64,000 bases of DNA from Deinococcus sonorensis KR-87 (GCF_040256395.1 NZ_CP158299.1:62001-126000); one strand, 5' to 3'; counted from the stretch's first letter, positions 49,860 through 62,731 are shown. Numbers and translations: made by a program. The notes: generated by a model from the sequence alone, not told the origin.

Positions 49860-50909
49860 TTATCTCACCAGGTTGCGGCCGGCAGCCTTGGCCTCGTACA
49901 TCGCCTGATCGGCACGCTCAAAGATGGTGCTCACGGTGTCGCCCAGCCGCCACGCCGAGACGCCCAGACTGACCGTTACGTTCAGGCCGGCCAGCGGCGC
50001 CGCCGCAATCTCCCGGCGCAGCCGCTCCGCGATGGCCAGGGCGTCGGTCTTGGAGACGCCCGGCAGCACCACCAGGAATTCCTCGCCGCCCCAGCGGCCC
50101 ATCTGGTCGTTGCGGCCCAGATTGCGCCGCAGCCGACGGGCAGCCAGCCGCAGCACCTCGTCCCCGATGTTGTGGCCGTGCCGGTCGTTGATGGTCTTGA
50201 AATTGTCCAGGTCGCACACCACCAGGCTCAGCGGCCCGCGGCCCTGCTCGGCGTAGGCCAGCCCGTCCTGCAGCGCCTCCTGGATGGCCGCCCGGCCCAA
50301 CGTGCCGGTGAGGCTGTCCATCCGGGCCGCCTGAAGCCGCTCGCTGTCGCGGTACGCCGTCTCGATCCGCTCCTCGATGAAGCGGGTCACCAGCAGGCCC
50401 ATCAGCCCCAGCACCAGCAGCACAAAAAAACTCGACAGCCACAGGCTGAAAATCAGCTCCCCGCCCGCCCGCGACAGGGCGGCCGCCACGCCCACCCCCA
50501 CCACCCCCAGGGCCACCACCAGCCCGCCCAGCCGCCAGCCGAGCAGGGCGTAGGCCAGCACGATCATCAGCGGCAGCCAGCTCAGTGCGGCCAGCGGCCA
50601 CTCGTGGGTGGTCAGGGCACTGCGGAACTGGGTGAACAGTAGGACGACGGTCAGCAGCAGCAGGATCAGGGTCAGCAGTCGCAGGTTGATGCCGGGAATA
50701 CTCACCAGCACGCTGCCCAGCAGCGCCACGTAGCCGGTCAGCATCTCGGCGCTCAGCGGACGCAGCGGCACCCCCGGCAGCAGCACCCGCAGGCTCAGCA
50801 GGAACAGCAGGTAGCCGCCGGCCGTCAGCAGCAGCAGCAGACGGCGCCCACGCTCAATGGTGGTGGCGAGCTGGTCCGCAGAGGCGTCGGTGGAGGAAGG
50901 GGCGGACAT
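49860..50909 (-). CDS. Membrane-bound diguanylate cyclase
   Basis: 349 residues: five to six hydrophobic helices (residues about 25-185), then a GGDEF domain with the GGEEF variant in RWGGEEFLVVLPG and DLDNFKTINDRHGH. It makes cyclic-di-GMP. The active-site sequence is intact; no clear RxxD inhibitory site precedes it. ATG 50909 is preceded by GGAG and TAGGAT. c-di-GMP often controls Pel-type polysaccharides, but no link can be shown here. Confidence 0.92.
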   Translation of the reverse strand: MSAPSSTDASADQLATTIERGRRLLLLLTAGGYLLFLLSLRVLLPGVPLRPLSAEMLTGYVALLGSVLVSIPGINLRLLTLILLLLTVVLLFTQFRSALTTHEWPLAALSWLPLMIVLAYALLGWRLGGLVVALGVVGVGVAAALSRAGGELIFSLWLSSFFVLLVLGLMGLLVTRFIEERIETAYRDSERLQAARMDSLTGTLGRAAIQEALQDGLAYAEQGRGPLSLVVCDLDNFKTINDRHGHNIGDEVLRLAARRLRRNLGRNDQMGRWGGEEFLVVLPGVSKTDALAIAERLRREIAAAPLAGLNVTVSLGVSAWRLGDTVSTIFERADQAMYEAKAAGRNLVR

Positions 50910-51010
50910 GCTGACACTCCATCCTAACGGCTCACCGGACCGCCAGAGCGCGAATATGCTTAATGCTGAACGGTTTGCCCCCAATCGGCGGTGGCGTTCT
51001 CGACTGGCAT

Positions 51011-51039
51011 TTGACAAGCCCGGTGGGGGCGGCTATCCT
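51011..51039 (+). promoter_or_regulatory. tRNA-Asp promoter
   Basis: TTGACA (51011-51016), 17 bases, TATCCT (51034-51039): a near-consensus housekeeping promoter. Confidence 0.8.
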
Positions 51040-51067
51040 TAATCCCGCTGCAAATGCAGCCAGGCCT

Positions 51068-51143
<76 letters not shown>

Positions 51144-51150
51144 GAGCCAG

Positions 51151-51194
51151 TGAAGTGGAGTTCCCCAGGTGGGAGCTCCACTTCATTGTTGTTG
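51151..51194 (+). terminator. Terminator of tRNA-Asp
   Basis: 15-bp stem with one G-T pair (51151-51165 with 51171-51185), 5-base loop, followed by TTGTTGTTG. Confidence 0.75.
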
Positions 51195-51367
51195 CCCATG
51201 TGTGCTTCCCTGACGTTTTCGCGCCGCACAGGCCGTATTATTCGAAGCGGTTTCGCACGGCTTCCAGGGCACTGCCGCACCCGGCCCCAGACCCGCGCAC
51301 GGCGAGCGCCATCCCGGCCCCGACCAGCGGTCTGCTGGCACGGGCACTTCTCTGGAGGACGCCTGCA

Positions 51368-53278
<1,911 letters not shown>

Positions 53279-53292
53279 GAGCAAAGTGAGGG

Positions 53293-53326
53293 GGGCGGGT
53301 CAGCGCTGCTGACCCGCCCTGTCTGT
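53293..53326 (+). terminator. Terminator of speA
   Basis: Perfect 12-bp GC-rich stem (53293-53304 with 53308-53319), 3-base loop, followed by TGTCTGTT. Confidence 0.7.
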
Positions 53327-53333
53327 TGCCGCT

Positions 53334-53385
53334 GGGCCGTGTACCCGACTCTCATCACGTCAGGTACACGGCCCGGCGCTACACT
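53334..53385 (+). promoter_or_regulatory. Leaderless promoter with 12-bp inverted-repeat operator
   Basis: GGGCCGTGTACC (53334-53345) and its exact complement (53363-53374), 17 bases apart, lie directly before TACACT (53380-53385), which is six bases from ATG 53392. The right arm covers the spacer and -35 region. Confidence 0.65.
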
Positions 53386-53391
53386 GACGGC

Positions 53392-56334
53392 ATGGCAGAA
53401 ACCGCCTGGCTGGCTCCGCTGGCGCAGCTGAGGGCCGCGCTGGTGGGCCAACGTGACGCGCGCGGGCAGATGGGCAGCCTGCGCTGGCTGGAAGAGACGG
53501 TGCAGGCGCAGGGCGGCCGGCCCTCCACCGTCCGCAACATCCTGTACCGCGACGTGGGCACCGCCGCCGACAAGAGGATGCTGCTCAGTGTGTTGCAGGG
53601 GCTGAGCGGGCGGCTGAACCTGGAGCTGCCGTGGCCCCAGCCGCCCACCGCCGCGCTGCCGGACCCGGGCGATCACGTGCTGGACCGGGACAAGCGGCTG
53701 ATCTACCGCCGATTTTTGCAGGGTGTGCAGCGCAGCCAGACCCAGGGCGCGCCGCCGCCCCGCACCGTGTTCGTGGCCGGGCCCGGCACCGGCAAGACGC
53801 TGCTGGTGGACCAGCTGAGCCGGGCGCTGCCGGACGCGCTGCTGCTGCGCTTTGATGACGATCTGGCGCCGGAGCTGCGCCGGCTGGCAGCCCAGCTGGA
53901 CCTGCCGGCGCAGCTGACCACCGAGCTGCTGTCCCGGCTGCAGGCGGGCGCTCCCTACGCAGTGCTGGGCGCCATTCAGCAGCAGCTGTCGCGGGCGCTG
54001 GTGGCCCGGCTGGACCGGCCCGGTGCGGTGCTGCTGGTGCGGGTGGACAGCCACGCGCAGCTGAACGGCCTCCCCCTGCGGCTGCCGGACGGCCAGACTG
54101 CCTCCGCGACCAGCTGGGTGTGGCATCACGTGCTGGCCCCGCTGGCGCACTCGCCGGTGGCGGTGCTGGTGGCGCTCAGCGAGCCGGACGGTCTGCCGCA
54201 GCGGCTCGACGGCTACGGTGAGCTGATCGTGCTGCAGCCCCCGTCGCTGGAGGACATGCGCCGCTTCGTGCGGGTCAAGCTGCCGGACCTGCCGCCGGCC
54301 GAGGTGGAGCGCATCGTGCGGCGGGCCGGGCGCAGCTACGACAACCTGGGGCTGCTGACGCTGCTGGCCGGGGTCGGTTCGCAGGGCCAGCACGACGAGC
54401 CGCTGCCGCCCCTGCCCGACGAGTCGCTGCGCACGTTCCTGGAGACACTGTCGGTGGCGTTTTCCAGCGAGACGCCGCAGGTGCAGGTCGCCTTCCTGGA
54501 ACAGCTGCTGGACCCGGAGCGCCCGCAGCCGCTGGAGCAGCGCCGTGACCTGGAACGCGCCTTTCTGGAACCGGCCACCTCGGGGTCGGTGCGCCCCACC
54601 AACCTGGAGCTGATCGAGCGGCTGGTGCAGCAGCATCCGGCAGGCCTGGCCGAACGGCTGGAGCAGCGCCACCGTCAGGCCGCCGAGCTGGCCCTGTCGC
54701 TGGGCGACCCGGCCCGCGCCCTGCACCACGCGCTGCGCGGCTGCTGCTGGCCGCTGGTGCTGCAGACCGCCAGCGGCGCCCGCGCCGAACGCGCCTGGCA
54801 GACGCTGGAGTCGGCCGGTCCGGACGTGTTGCCCACGGAGGTGCGCGAGCAGCTGGCGCGTGCCGTGGTGGAGCACTACGCCGAGCTGGGCCACTACACC
54901 CATCCGCACATGCACAGCGCCCTGAGCTGCCTGGAACGCAGCGCGGCGGTCCCGCTGCAGGTCTGGGCCGACCTGAAACGCGCCGAAGGGTTGATTGACG
55001 CGGCGCGCTACGACGAGGCGCGCCAGCAGCTGGCCAGCCTGGACGTGGCCCAGGCGCAGCTGGAGCCGGGCACCGGGGTGGACCTGGCGTTGATCGAGGC
55101 GGCGTTCGCCCGCTGGGCCGGCGACGCCGCCGAGGCGGCCGCGCAGGTGCAGCGCGCCCAGCAGTGGGCCGACGAGGCCAGCGGCCCGCTGGCCGCCAAG
55201 GTGCTGACCTGGCAGGGCATGATCGCCAAGGACCAGGGCCAGTGGAGCGAGGCAGTGCAGGCGCTGACCCGGGTGGCCGAGGACCAGCGGGCGCTGCCGC
55301 TGCAGCACGACCGCGCCCACGCGCAGCTGGGCGACCTGTGGAGCCGGCTGGGGCAGTTTCCGCGAGCACTGGGGCACCTGGAACGCGCCACCCAGGGGCT
55401 GGCCACCCACGGCGCCACCCTGGAGGAGCTGAGCCACAGCCGGGGCCGGCTCGGCACGGTGCTAAGGCGGCTGGGCGAGCTGAGCGCCGCCCAACAGGTG
55501 TTCGCCCAGGCGGAGGCGGAAGCGCCCGACGCGTTCAGCCGGGCGCGGGTGTACTCGGAGCTGTCGCTGCTACATGCGGCGCGCGGCGAGTTCGACCGGG
55601 CGCTCTGGCTAGGCAACTGGGCCTGGCAGCGCTTCCGTGAGGCCGAGGCGCAGCGTCCGCTGGAGGCCGCCTACCGCCGGCACCGGCTGGAATACCGGGT
55701 GGCGCTGGCCTACCTGTGCCGGGGGCTCGGCTGCGCCTACCTGCCGCCGCTGACCGGGGCCTCCACCGACAATGCGGACCTGCAGTACGCCCGGCAGCTG
55801 CTTGACACGGTGCTGCGGGAGATGACCGGCGAGGGCGCGCTGCGGGTGGACGTGCATCTGGCGCTGGCGCTGGCCACCCCAGACCCGCAGGCGGCCATCC
55901 AGCACGCGATGGACGGCGTGCAGGTGGCCCGCCATCCGTATCACCGGATGCAGGCGCACTCATTCCTGACCGAGGCGCGGCTGCGGGCCGGGCAACACGA
56001 CCAGGCCCTGATCGAGGTCAATCTGGCCAATGCCTACGCCCGTCACGCGGCGCGGCTGGCCGGCGAGCACACCCTGAACGACCCTGGCTACGCCGCGTGG
56101 CTGATCGGGCTGGAGGCCGAGGCGCTGGCCCCCCGCGATCCGCAGCTGGCCTTCCAGACGCTGGCGCAGGGCCTGGACGAGCCGCGCTATCACGCGTTTC
56201 ACGCCGGGCTCAGCCGCAGCGCCCTGCGGGTGTTCGCCGGCAGTGCGCTGGAGGCCGATGTGCTGCGGCTGGTGCTCCCTCAGGGCCTGGGGCTGCTGCA
56301 GCCCCGGGACGCGGTGTCGAGCCAGTACAGCTGA
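53392..56334 (+). CDS. Large P-loop NTPase/TPR regulator-like protein
   Basis: 980 residues. Residues 1-80 are a small helical domain, possibly DNA-binding (MGSLRWLEETVQAQGGRPST). The ATPase follows: Walker A FVAGPGTGKTLLVD (about 126-140) and VLLVRVD as possible Walker B. Residues 400-900 are helical TPR/MalT-like repeats. No LuxR-type helix-turn-helix is seen at the C-terminus. The layout resembles STAND/MalT regulators with an unusual N-terminal domain. The strong inverted repeat at its own promoter suggests autoregulation. It precedes pckA on the same strand. Confidence 0.72.
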   Translation: MAETAWLAPLAQLRAALVGQRDARGQMGSLRWLEETVQAQGGRPSTVRNILYRDVGTAADKRMLLSVLQGLSGRLNLELPWPQPPTAALPDPGDHVLDRDKRLIYRRFLQGVQRSQTQGAPPPRTVFVAGPGTGKTLLVDQLSRALPDALLLRFDDDLAPELRRLAAQLDLPAQLTTELLSRLQAGAPYAVLGAIQQQLSRALVARLDRPGAVLLVRVDSHAQLNGLPLRLPDGQTASATSWVWHHVLAPLAHSPVAVLVALSEPDGLPQRLDGYGELIVLQPPSLEDMRRFVRVKLPDLPPAEVERIVRRAGRSYDNLGLLTLLAGVGSQGQHDEPLPPLPDESLRTFLETLSVAFSSETPQVQVAFLEQLLDPERPQPLEQRRDLERAFLEPATSGSVRPTNLELIERLVQQHPAGLAERLEQRHRQAAELALSLGDPARALHHALRGCCWPLVLQTASGARAERAWQTLESAGPDVLPTEVREQLARAVVEHYAELGHYTHPHMHSALSCLERSAAVPLQVWADLKRAEGLIDAARYDEARQQLASLDVAQAQLEPGTGVDLALIEAAFARWAGDAAEAAAQVQRAQQWADEASGPLAAKVLTWQGMIAKDQGQWSEAVQALTRVAEDQRALPLQHDRAHAQLGDLWSRLGQFPRALGHLERATQGLATHGATLEELSHSRGRLGTVLRRLGELSAAQQVFAQAEAEAPDAFSRARVYSELSLLHAARGEFDRALWLGNWAWQRFREAEAQRPLEAAYRRHRLEYRVALAYLCRGLGCAYLPPLTGASTDNADLQYARQLLDTVLREMTGEGALRVDVHLALALATPDPQAAIQHAMDGVQVARHPYHRMQAHSFLTEARLRAGQHDQALIEVNLANAYARHAARLAGEHTLNDPGYAAWLIGLEAEALAPRDPQLAFQTLAQGLDEPRYHAFHAGLSRSALRVFAGSALEADVLRLVLPQGLGLLQPRDAVSSQYS

Positions 56335-56460
56335 GCCCGCAGCGGTGTACCTGCTGAAAACGACACAGCGTGCCTGTGTACATCTGGCGCTGCGGAGTTT
56401 AGGAACAGTTCACTGAACTGGCTTTCTGAGGTCAGCCCGGTCCACGTACGCTGGCGTCAC
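56335..56460 (+). promoter_or_regulatory. pckA control region with palindromes
   Basis: Contains ACACAG-CGTGC-CTGTGT (56363-56379), the perfect palindrome CAGTTCA-C-TGAACTG (56406-56420), and a TACGCT -10 candidate (56447-56452). Sequences similar to the half-site of the upstream regulator's operator occur at 56343-56351 and 56374-56382. Confidence 0.5.
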
Positions 56461-56508
56461 ATGGCCGGCCACGCTGACCTCCAGCCGGGGCCGCTTCAGG
56501 GGGAACAC

Positions 56509-58107
<1,599 letters not shown>

Positions 58108-58121
58108 CCCAGACGCTCTCA

Positions 58122-58160
58122 CCGGATGGCCCGTGTCAATGGCACGGGCCATCCGGTTGA
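58122..58160 (+). terminator. Terminator of pckA
   Basis: Perfect 14-bp stem (58122-58135 with 58143-58156), 7-base loop, followed by TTGA. Confidence 0.65.
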
Positions 58161-58176
58161 GGTTGGCCGCTTCTGG

Positions 58177-58182
58177 TAAGCT
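58177..58182 (+). promoter_or_regulatory. -10 box of the rlmD-like gene
   Basis: TAAGCT (58177-58182), nine bases before ATG 58192, leaving at most a two- or three-base leader. Confidence 0.45.
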
Positions 58183-58191
58183 GCTCAGGTT

Positions 58192-59421
58192 ATGCCGATG
58201 CCTACCATCCAGACCCTCACCATCGAAAAGCTCGTCACGGGCGGCCTGGGCCTCAGCCGCACCGATGCGGGGGTGGTGCTGGTGCGCGGCGCGCTGCCCG
58301 GCGAGGAAGTGCGGGCCGAGGTGCGCGAGGGGCGTGGCGTGTGGCAGGGCGTCACCCGGGAGGTCCTGAAGCCCAGCCCCGACCGGGTGGAGGCGCCGGA
58401 ACTGCCCACCACCGATCTGGCGCACGCCAGCTACGCCGCCCAGCTGCGTTACAAGCGTGGCTTCGTGGAGGAGGCGCTCAGCCGCATCGCCAAGCTGGAC
58501 CATCCGGTGAATCCGGCGGTGCCGAGCCCCCACCAGTGGGCCTACCGCAACACCGCCCAGTACCTGATCACCGCCCAGGGCCTGGGCTACCGCGAGCGCC
58601 GCGGGCACCGGGCGCAGGCGGTGGAGCAGGACCCGCTGGTGATGGAGCAGATTGCGCGGGTGGTGCGGCAGGCCGACGTGTCGCGGCTGGGTCCGGCCAG
58701 CGAGCTGAGTCTGCGGGCCAGCCGGCTGACCGGCGAGGTGGTGGCCACATTGATCGGGGTGGGCGAGCCGCGCGATTTCCTGAGGGCCAGCGACGAGCTG
58801 ATGGACTGCGGCGTGGCGGGTGTGACGCTGGCGGCCCCGGCCGGGCGGCGCTTCAGCGCGGGCGTGCGGCTGATCGCGGGTGAGAGCGAGATCGAAGAGC
58901 AGTTCGGGCAGATCACCAGCCGGGTCAGCGCGTCGGGCTTCGCGCAGGTGAACCCGGAGGCCGCCGGCCTGGCCTACATCCGCGCCGCGAAACTGGCCGG
59001 GCGCGGCCACCTGGCGCTGGACCTGTACGGCGGCAGCGGGGCCATCGGGCGGCACCTCGCGCCCAACTTCCACCGGGTGGTGGTGATGGACACCGACAAG
59101 ATCGCGCTGGCCCGTGGGCGCCAGGACGTGCGCCGCGCCGGGCAGACCAACCTGACCTTCCGGCTGGGCGACGCGTCCAGCCTCAGCGACCCGGACGTGA
59201 TCGTGGTGGACCCGCCGCGCGCGGGCCTGGACGAGGAGGCCCGGGACGCCATTCAGGCGAGCCCGGCTCACCGGCTGGTGTACGTGAGCTGCGACCCGGC
59301 CACCTGGGCGCGCGACGTGGGCGACCTGACCCGGCGCGGCTGGACCCTGGGCGAGGTGACGCCGCACGACTTCTACCCGCAGACCAGCCACGTGGAAGTG
59401 GTCAGCGTCCTGGACCGCTGA
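58192..59421 (+). CDS. rlmD: RlmD/RumA-like RNA m5U methyltransferase without iron-sulfur cysteines
   Basis: 409 residues: N-terminal TRAM domain (residues 5-60), then an AdoMet-dependent methyltransferase with [26 protein letters not shown] and catalytic Cys at about 367 in [12 protein letters not shown]. It methylates U in 23S rRNA or tRNA. Where RumA proteins have CGGCxxQH for a 4Fe-4S cluster, this one reads [13 protein letters not shown], with no cysteines. ATG 58192 or 58198 are equally possible. Confidence 0.88.
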   Translation: MPMPTIQTLTIEKLVTGGLGLSRTDAGVVLVRGALPGEEVRAEVREGRGVWQGVTREVLKPSPDRVEAPELPTTDLAHASYAAQLRYKRGFVEEALSRIAKLDHPVNPAVPSPHQWAYRNTAQYLITAQGLGYRERRGHRAQAVEQDPLVMEQIARVVRQADVSRLGPASELSLRASRLTGEVVATLIGVGEPRDFLRASDELMDCGVAGVTLAAPAGRRFSAGVRLIAGESEIEEQFGQITSRVSASGFAQVNPEAAGLAYIRAAKLAGRGHLALDLYGGSGAIGRHLAPNFHRVVVMDTDKIALARGRQDVRRAGQTNLTFRLGDASSLSDPDVIVVDPPRAGLDEEARDAIQASPAHRLVYVSCDPATWARDVGDLTRRGWTLGEVTPHDFYPQTSHVEVVSVLDR

Positions 59422-59461
59422 GTAAACGACGGCTCAACGGCGCGCCCACATGCGGCTCTGT

Positions 59462-59467
59462 TAGCCT
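59462..59467 (+). promoter_or_regulatory. Leaderless -10 of the small lipoprotein gene
   Basis: TAGCCT (59462-59467), seven bases before GTG 59475. Confidence 0.5.
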
Positions 59468-59474
59468 GAACGCT

Positions 59475-59849
59475 GTGAGCCGCGTCCTGCTGCTGTTTCC
59501 CCTGTTGCTGACGGCCTGCACCGACCGCCCCAGCGCCCGTGAACAGCAGCTGGAGCAGCGGGTGGCCCGGCTGGAAGCGCAGGTGCGGCAGCTGCAGCAG
59601 CAGGCGGCGGCCCCCGGCAGCGCCCAGCGCGTGACCACCCTCGCGGCGGCCCAGTACTGCGCCAGCGAACTGGCCCGAGAGCTGGAGGCCTATAACCAGG
59701 ACAACGGGCGCTACCCGGCGGCCCCGGCCGTCACGCTGCCCAACGCCTGCGCCGACTTTCAGGTGCAGTGGAAAACGCTCCAGGCGGGCACCTACCGCTT
59801 CAGCGTGAGCGGCAGCGACGGCCGCGAGCTGGCCACCGAGCAGCGCTGA
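59475..59849 (+). CDS. Small coiled-coil lipoprotein of unknown function
   Basis: 124 residues: lipobox LTAC (residues 12-15), a coiled coil at about 20-48 (REQQLEQRVARLEAQVRQLQ), and a C-terminal globular part with two cysteines (YCASELARELEAYNQDNGRY, LPNACADFQ). The last part resembles small type IV pilin-like C-terminal segments, but no family was recognised. GTG start set by the leaderless promoter. Confidence 0.72.
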   Translation: MSRVLLLFPLLLTACTDRPSAREQQLEQRVARLEAQVRQLQQQAAAPGSAQRVTTLAAAQYCASELARELEAYNQDNGRYPAAPAVTLPNACADFQVQWKTLQAGTYRFSVSGSDGRELATEQR

Positions 59850-59952
59850 GGCCCGCCGCGCACACGCGCCCGGCATCCGCTCTATGATTCCTACACCGGG
59901 CCGGCCCCTGCTCCAGTTCCGGAGCGGCCGGTCGCCTCAAGGAGCACCTGAT

Positions 59953-60984
59953 ATGACCAACACCGCAACCGTTGATATCGACTGGAAGAACCTGGGCTTC
60001 AGTTACATCCGCACCGACCTGCGCTACGTGGCGCACTGGAAGGACGGGGCCTGGGACCAGGGCACCCTGACGGCGGACAACAAGGTCCACATCAGCGAGG
60101 GATCCACCGCGCTGCATTACGGCCAGCAGTGCTTCGAGGGCCTCAAGGCCTACCGCTGTCAGGACGGCAGCATCAACCTGTTCCGCCCGGACCAGAACGC
60201 CGCCCGGATGCACCGCAGCTGCGCGCGGCTGCTGATGCCGGCGGTGCCGACCGAGATGTTCATCGAGGCGTGCCGGCAGGTGGTGCTGGCCAACGAGCGG
60301 TTCATCCCTCCGTACGGCACCGGCGGCGCCCTGTACCTGCGGCCCTACGTGATCGGCGTAGGCGACAACATCGGCGTCCGCAGCGCCCCGGAGTTCCTGT
60401 TCTCGGTGTTCTGCACGCCGGTGGGCGCCTACTTCAAGGGCGGCCTGGCGCCTTCCAACTTCATCGTCTCCCAGTACGACCGCGCCGCGCCCAACGGGAC
60501 CGGGGCCGCCAAGGTGGGCGGCAATTACGCGGCCAGCCTGCTGCCGGGTCAGGAAGCCAAGCAGCGGTCGTTCGCCGACTGCATCTACCTGGACCCTGAG
60601 ACGCACACCAAGATCGAGGAGGTCGGCGCGGCCAACTTCTTCGCCATCACCCGTGACGGGCGCTTCGTGACGCCCAAGTCGCCCTCGATCCTGGAGAGCA
60701 TCACCAAGTACTCGCTGCTGGACATCGCCCGCGACCGACTGGGGCTGCAGGTCGAGGAGGGCGACGTGTACATCGACCAGCTAGATCAGTTCACCGAGGC
60801 GGGCGCCTGCGGCACGGCGGCCGTCATCACGCCCATCGGGGGCATCCAGAACGGGGAGACCTTCCATCAGTTCCCCAGCGGCGACACGGTCGGGCCGGTC
60901 ACCCGGCGGCTCTACGACGAGCTGATCGGCATCCAGTTCGGCGACCGGCCCGCGCCGGACGGCTGGATCGTCAAGGTCAAGTAA
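59953..60984 (+). CDS. ilvE: Branched-chain amino acid aminotransferase
   Basis: Transaminates the keto acids of Leu, Ile and Val with glutamate, using pyridoxal phosphate. 343 residues, fold type IV. The PLP lysine is in AAKVGGNYAASLL; LHYGQQCFEGLKAYR and EVGAANFFAI are family motifs. ATG 59953 has AAGGAG upstream; a possible -10 TATGAT lies at 59882-59887. It converges on the Cof phosphatase gene with an 8-base overlap. Confidence 0.95.
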   Translation: MTNTATVDIDWKNLGFSYIRTDLRYVAHWKDGAWDQGTLTADNKVHISEGSTALHYGQQCFEGLKAYRCQDGSINLFRPDQNAARMHRSCARLLMPAVPTEMFIEACRQVVLANERFIPPYGTGGALYLRPYVIGVGDNIGVRSAPEFLFSVFCTPVGAYFKGGLAPSNFIVSQYDRAAPNGTGAAKVGGNYAASLLPGQEAKQRSFADCIYLDPETHTKIEEVGAANFFAITRDGRFVTPKSPSILESITKYSLLDIARDRLGLQVEEGDVYIDQLDQFTEAGACGTAAVITPIGGIQNGETFHQFPSGDTVGPVTRRLYDELIGIQFGDRPAPDGWIVKVK

Positions 60985-61768
60985 TCGAGAGCAGCCGCTC
61001 GATCACGACCGCCACGCCGTCCTCGGCGTTGCTGAGCGTGACCTCGTCGGCCAGCGCCTTCACCTCATCGTCGGCGTTGCCCATCGCCACCGCATGCCCG
61101 GCCCAGCTGAGCATCGGCAGGTCGTTGGGCGCGTCCCCGAACACCACCGTGTCGGCCTGCGCCACCTGCAGCCGCGCGCACAGCCATTCCAGCGCGTACG
61201 CCTTGCTGACGTGCGCCACATGAATCTCCGCGAAGGCGGCGCCGGAACTGGTGCCGCCGACCTCTCCCCCACCCAGCTCGGTGATGCGGGCGGCCAGCAG
61301 CGCCGGGGCCAGCTCCGGGTGGCGCACCATCAGCTTCAGCACCGGCCCCGGCCGGCGGGGGGCGCCGGGCAGGTAGGCCGTCAACACGTCGTCCGGCGCG
61401 TCCTCGGCGGGGCGGTACAGGGCGTCGTGCAGCATGTTGTCACCCCACTCCAGCCCGAACGCCACGCCCGGCAGCGCGGCCCGCAGCTGCGGCAGCAGCC
61501 GGTGCAGCACCGCTTCCGGGATCGGCTGGGTGTCCACCGGCTGTCCGGTGTGCAGGTCCAGGGTCATGGCCCCGTTGCTGCAGATGGCGTAGCCCTCCAG
61601 CTGCAGGTCCCGGGCCATCGGCAGCACCATCCGCGACGGGCGGCCTGTCACCAGCACGGCCGGCCAGCCGCGCCGCTGCGCCTGCTGCAACGCGGCGCGG
61701 TTGCGCGGGCTGACCTGCCCGTCCGGGCCGAGCAGGGTGCCGTCCAGATCGGTGGCGATCAGCCGCAC
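60977..61768 (-). CDS. Cof-type HAD phosphatase
   Basis: 263 residues. Haloacid dehalogenase motif [12 protein letters not shown] with the nucleophile Asp, motif [10 protein letters not shown], and motif [15 protein letters not shown]. The C2-type cap lies between. Acts on sugar phosphates or nucleotides; substrate unknown. The GTG start lies inside acpS (10-base overlap) and is chosen because the HAD motif begins six codons later. Confidence 0.9.
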   Translation of the reverse strand: MRLIATDLDGTLLGPDGQVSPRNRAALQQAQRRGWPAVLVTGRPSRMVLPMARDLQLEGYAICSNGAMTLDLHTGQPVDTQPIPEAVLHRLLPQLRAALPGVAFGLEWGDNMLHDALYRPAEDAPDDVLTAYLPGAPRRPGPVLKLMVRHPELAPALLAARITELGGGEVGGTSSGAAFAEIHVAHVSKAYALEWLCARLQVAQADTVVFGDAPNDLPMLSWAGHAVAMGNADDEVKALADEVTLSNAEDGVAVVIERLLSIT

Positions 61769-62148
61769 CGCTGCTCCAGTACCACCACGGCCGCCGCATG
61801 CTCCTTGGTGTGGGTCAGCGACAGGTGCGCCACCCAGCCGCGCGCCTGCATCTCGGCCGCGATGGGTGCGGCGAAGCCCAGCACCGGGGCCGCGTATGGA
61901 AAGGGACCGTCCGGGGTGCGGGGCCGCTCCACCCACACGTCGCGCCAGCCGTGTGGCCGCGGCCAGACCTTCTGAAAGGCCTCCTTGGCGGCGAACCGGG
62001 CGGCGTAACTGGGGGCCGGGTCCACCAGCCGGGCGCAGTATTCCAGCTCAGCCTCCGCAAACAGCTTGTGGAAACGCCGCTTCTCGCGCCGCATCAGGCC
62101 ACGGATCCGCGCGATCTCGATCAGGTCGTTGCCTACGGCAATAATCAC
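61759..62148 (-). CDS. acpS: Holo-[acyl-carrier-protein] synthase
   Basis: Attaches the 4'-phosphopantetheine arm to acyl carrier protein. 129 residues. Motifs: [10 protein letters not shown] (metal-binding Asp), [10 protein letters not shown], and [18 protein letters not shown] start. It overlaps the HAD gene by 10 bases, and the two probably form one transcript. Confidence 0.95.
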   Translation of the reverse strand: MIIAVGNDLIEIARIRGLMRREKRRFHKLFAEAELEYCARLVDPAPSYAARFAAKEAFQKVWPRPHGWRDVWVERPRTPDGPFPYAAPVLGFAAPIAAEMQARGWVAHLSLTHTKEHAAAVVVLEQRCG

Positions 62149-62170
62149 GCCCTACTGTGGCATATCCGGC

Positions 62171-62647
62171 CTAGGTGGACGGCCCGTCGCTCACAGGCCC
62201 GGCGTTCAGGATGCCGAACTGCACCACCTGACCCTGCGCGTTCAGCCCGAACACCAGCGTCCAGGCCACGTCCGGACCGCGCTCGAAGCGGGCGGTGCGC
62301 AGGTAGTACTGCACGCCGCTGTCCTCCAGCACGCGTTCGGAAATCAGGGAAGTCTCGCGGCCGTAATTCTGGATGCCGGCCGCCCGGTAGCTCTGAAAGG
62401 CGGCCAGATCGTTGGCAAAGTCCTGACGGGCGCTGGGCAGGAAGGCGGCCCACACCGGCTCCAGCTGCTGAGCATAGAACCACTGCACCAGCTGGCGGCC
62501 CCGCGCCAGGGCCATCTCGCCTGCGACGGGGGCGGAGGCGGGGGCGGGCGCCGCCTTGGGCGGGGGGGTGGCGGGGATCTGCACCTGCGCGGACGCCAGG
62601 GGGGCGGCGAGCATGAGTAGGGCGAGCAGTCGGACGGCTGAGCGCAT
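62171..62647 (-). CDS. Exported protein of unknown function (DUF3887-like)
   Basis: 158 residues: signal peptide MRSAVRLLALLMLAAPLASA, a Pro/Ala linker, then a small alpha/beta domain (LVQWFYAQQLEPVWAAFLPS, WTLVFGLNAQGQVVQFGIL) like the DUF3887 domains often found beside hydrolases. Function unknown. AGGAGG lies 6 bases before the ATG. Confidence 0.75.
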   Translation of the reverse strand: MRSAVRLLALLMLAAPLASAQVQIPATPPPKAAPAPASAPVAGEMALARGRQLVQWFYAQQLEPVWAAFLPSARQDFANDLAAFQSYRAAGIQNYGRETSLISERVLEDSGVQYYLRTARFERGPDVAWTLVFGLNAQGQVVQFGILNAGPVSDGPST

Positions 62648-62719
62648 ACGAACCTCCTGTCCTCACCTGAGTTGTACGCCGCGGGGGCCGTTCTGGATGT
62701 GGGCCATCCGACAGGCCGC

Positions 62720-62725
62720 TATGCT
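62720..62725 (+). promoter_or_regulatory. Leaderless -10 of the MNT-HEPN gene
   Basis: TATGCT (62720-62725), six bases before GTG 62732; longer in-frame starts would lie upstream of the promoter. Confidence 0.6.
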
Positions 62726-62731
62726 GCTTCG

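Noticed and set aside
51155..51367. Extended N-terminus of SpeA beginning in the tRNA terminator
   Set aside because: It overlaps the tRNA terminator hairpin and a likely promoter; TTG 51368 has GGAGG and matches the family length.
56461..56508. Leaderless start of pckA at ATG 56461
   Set aside because: The added 16 residues are not family-like and ATG 56509 has a purine-rich binding site; kept only as an alternative.
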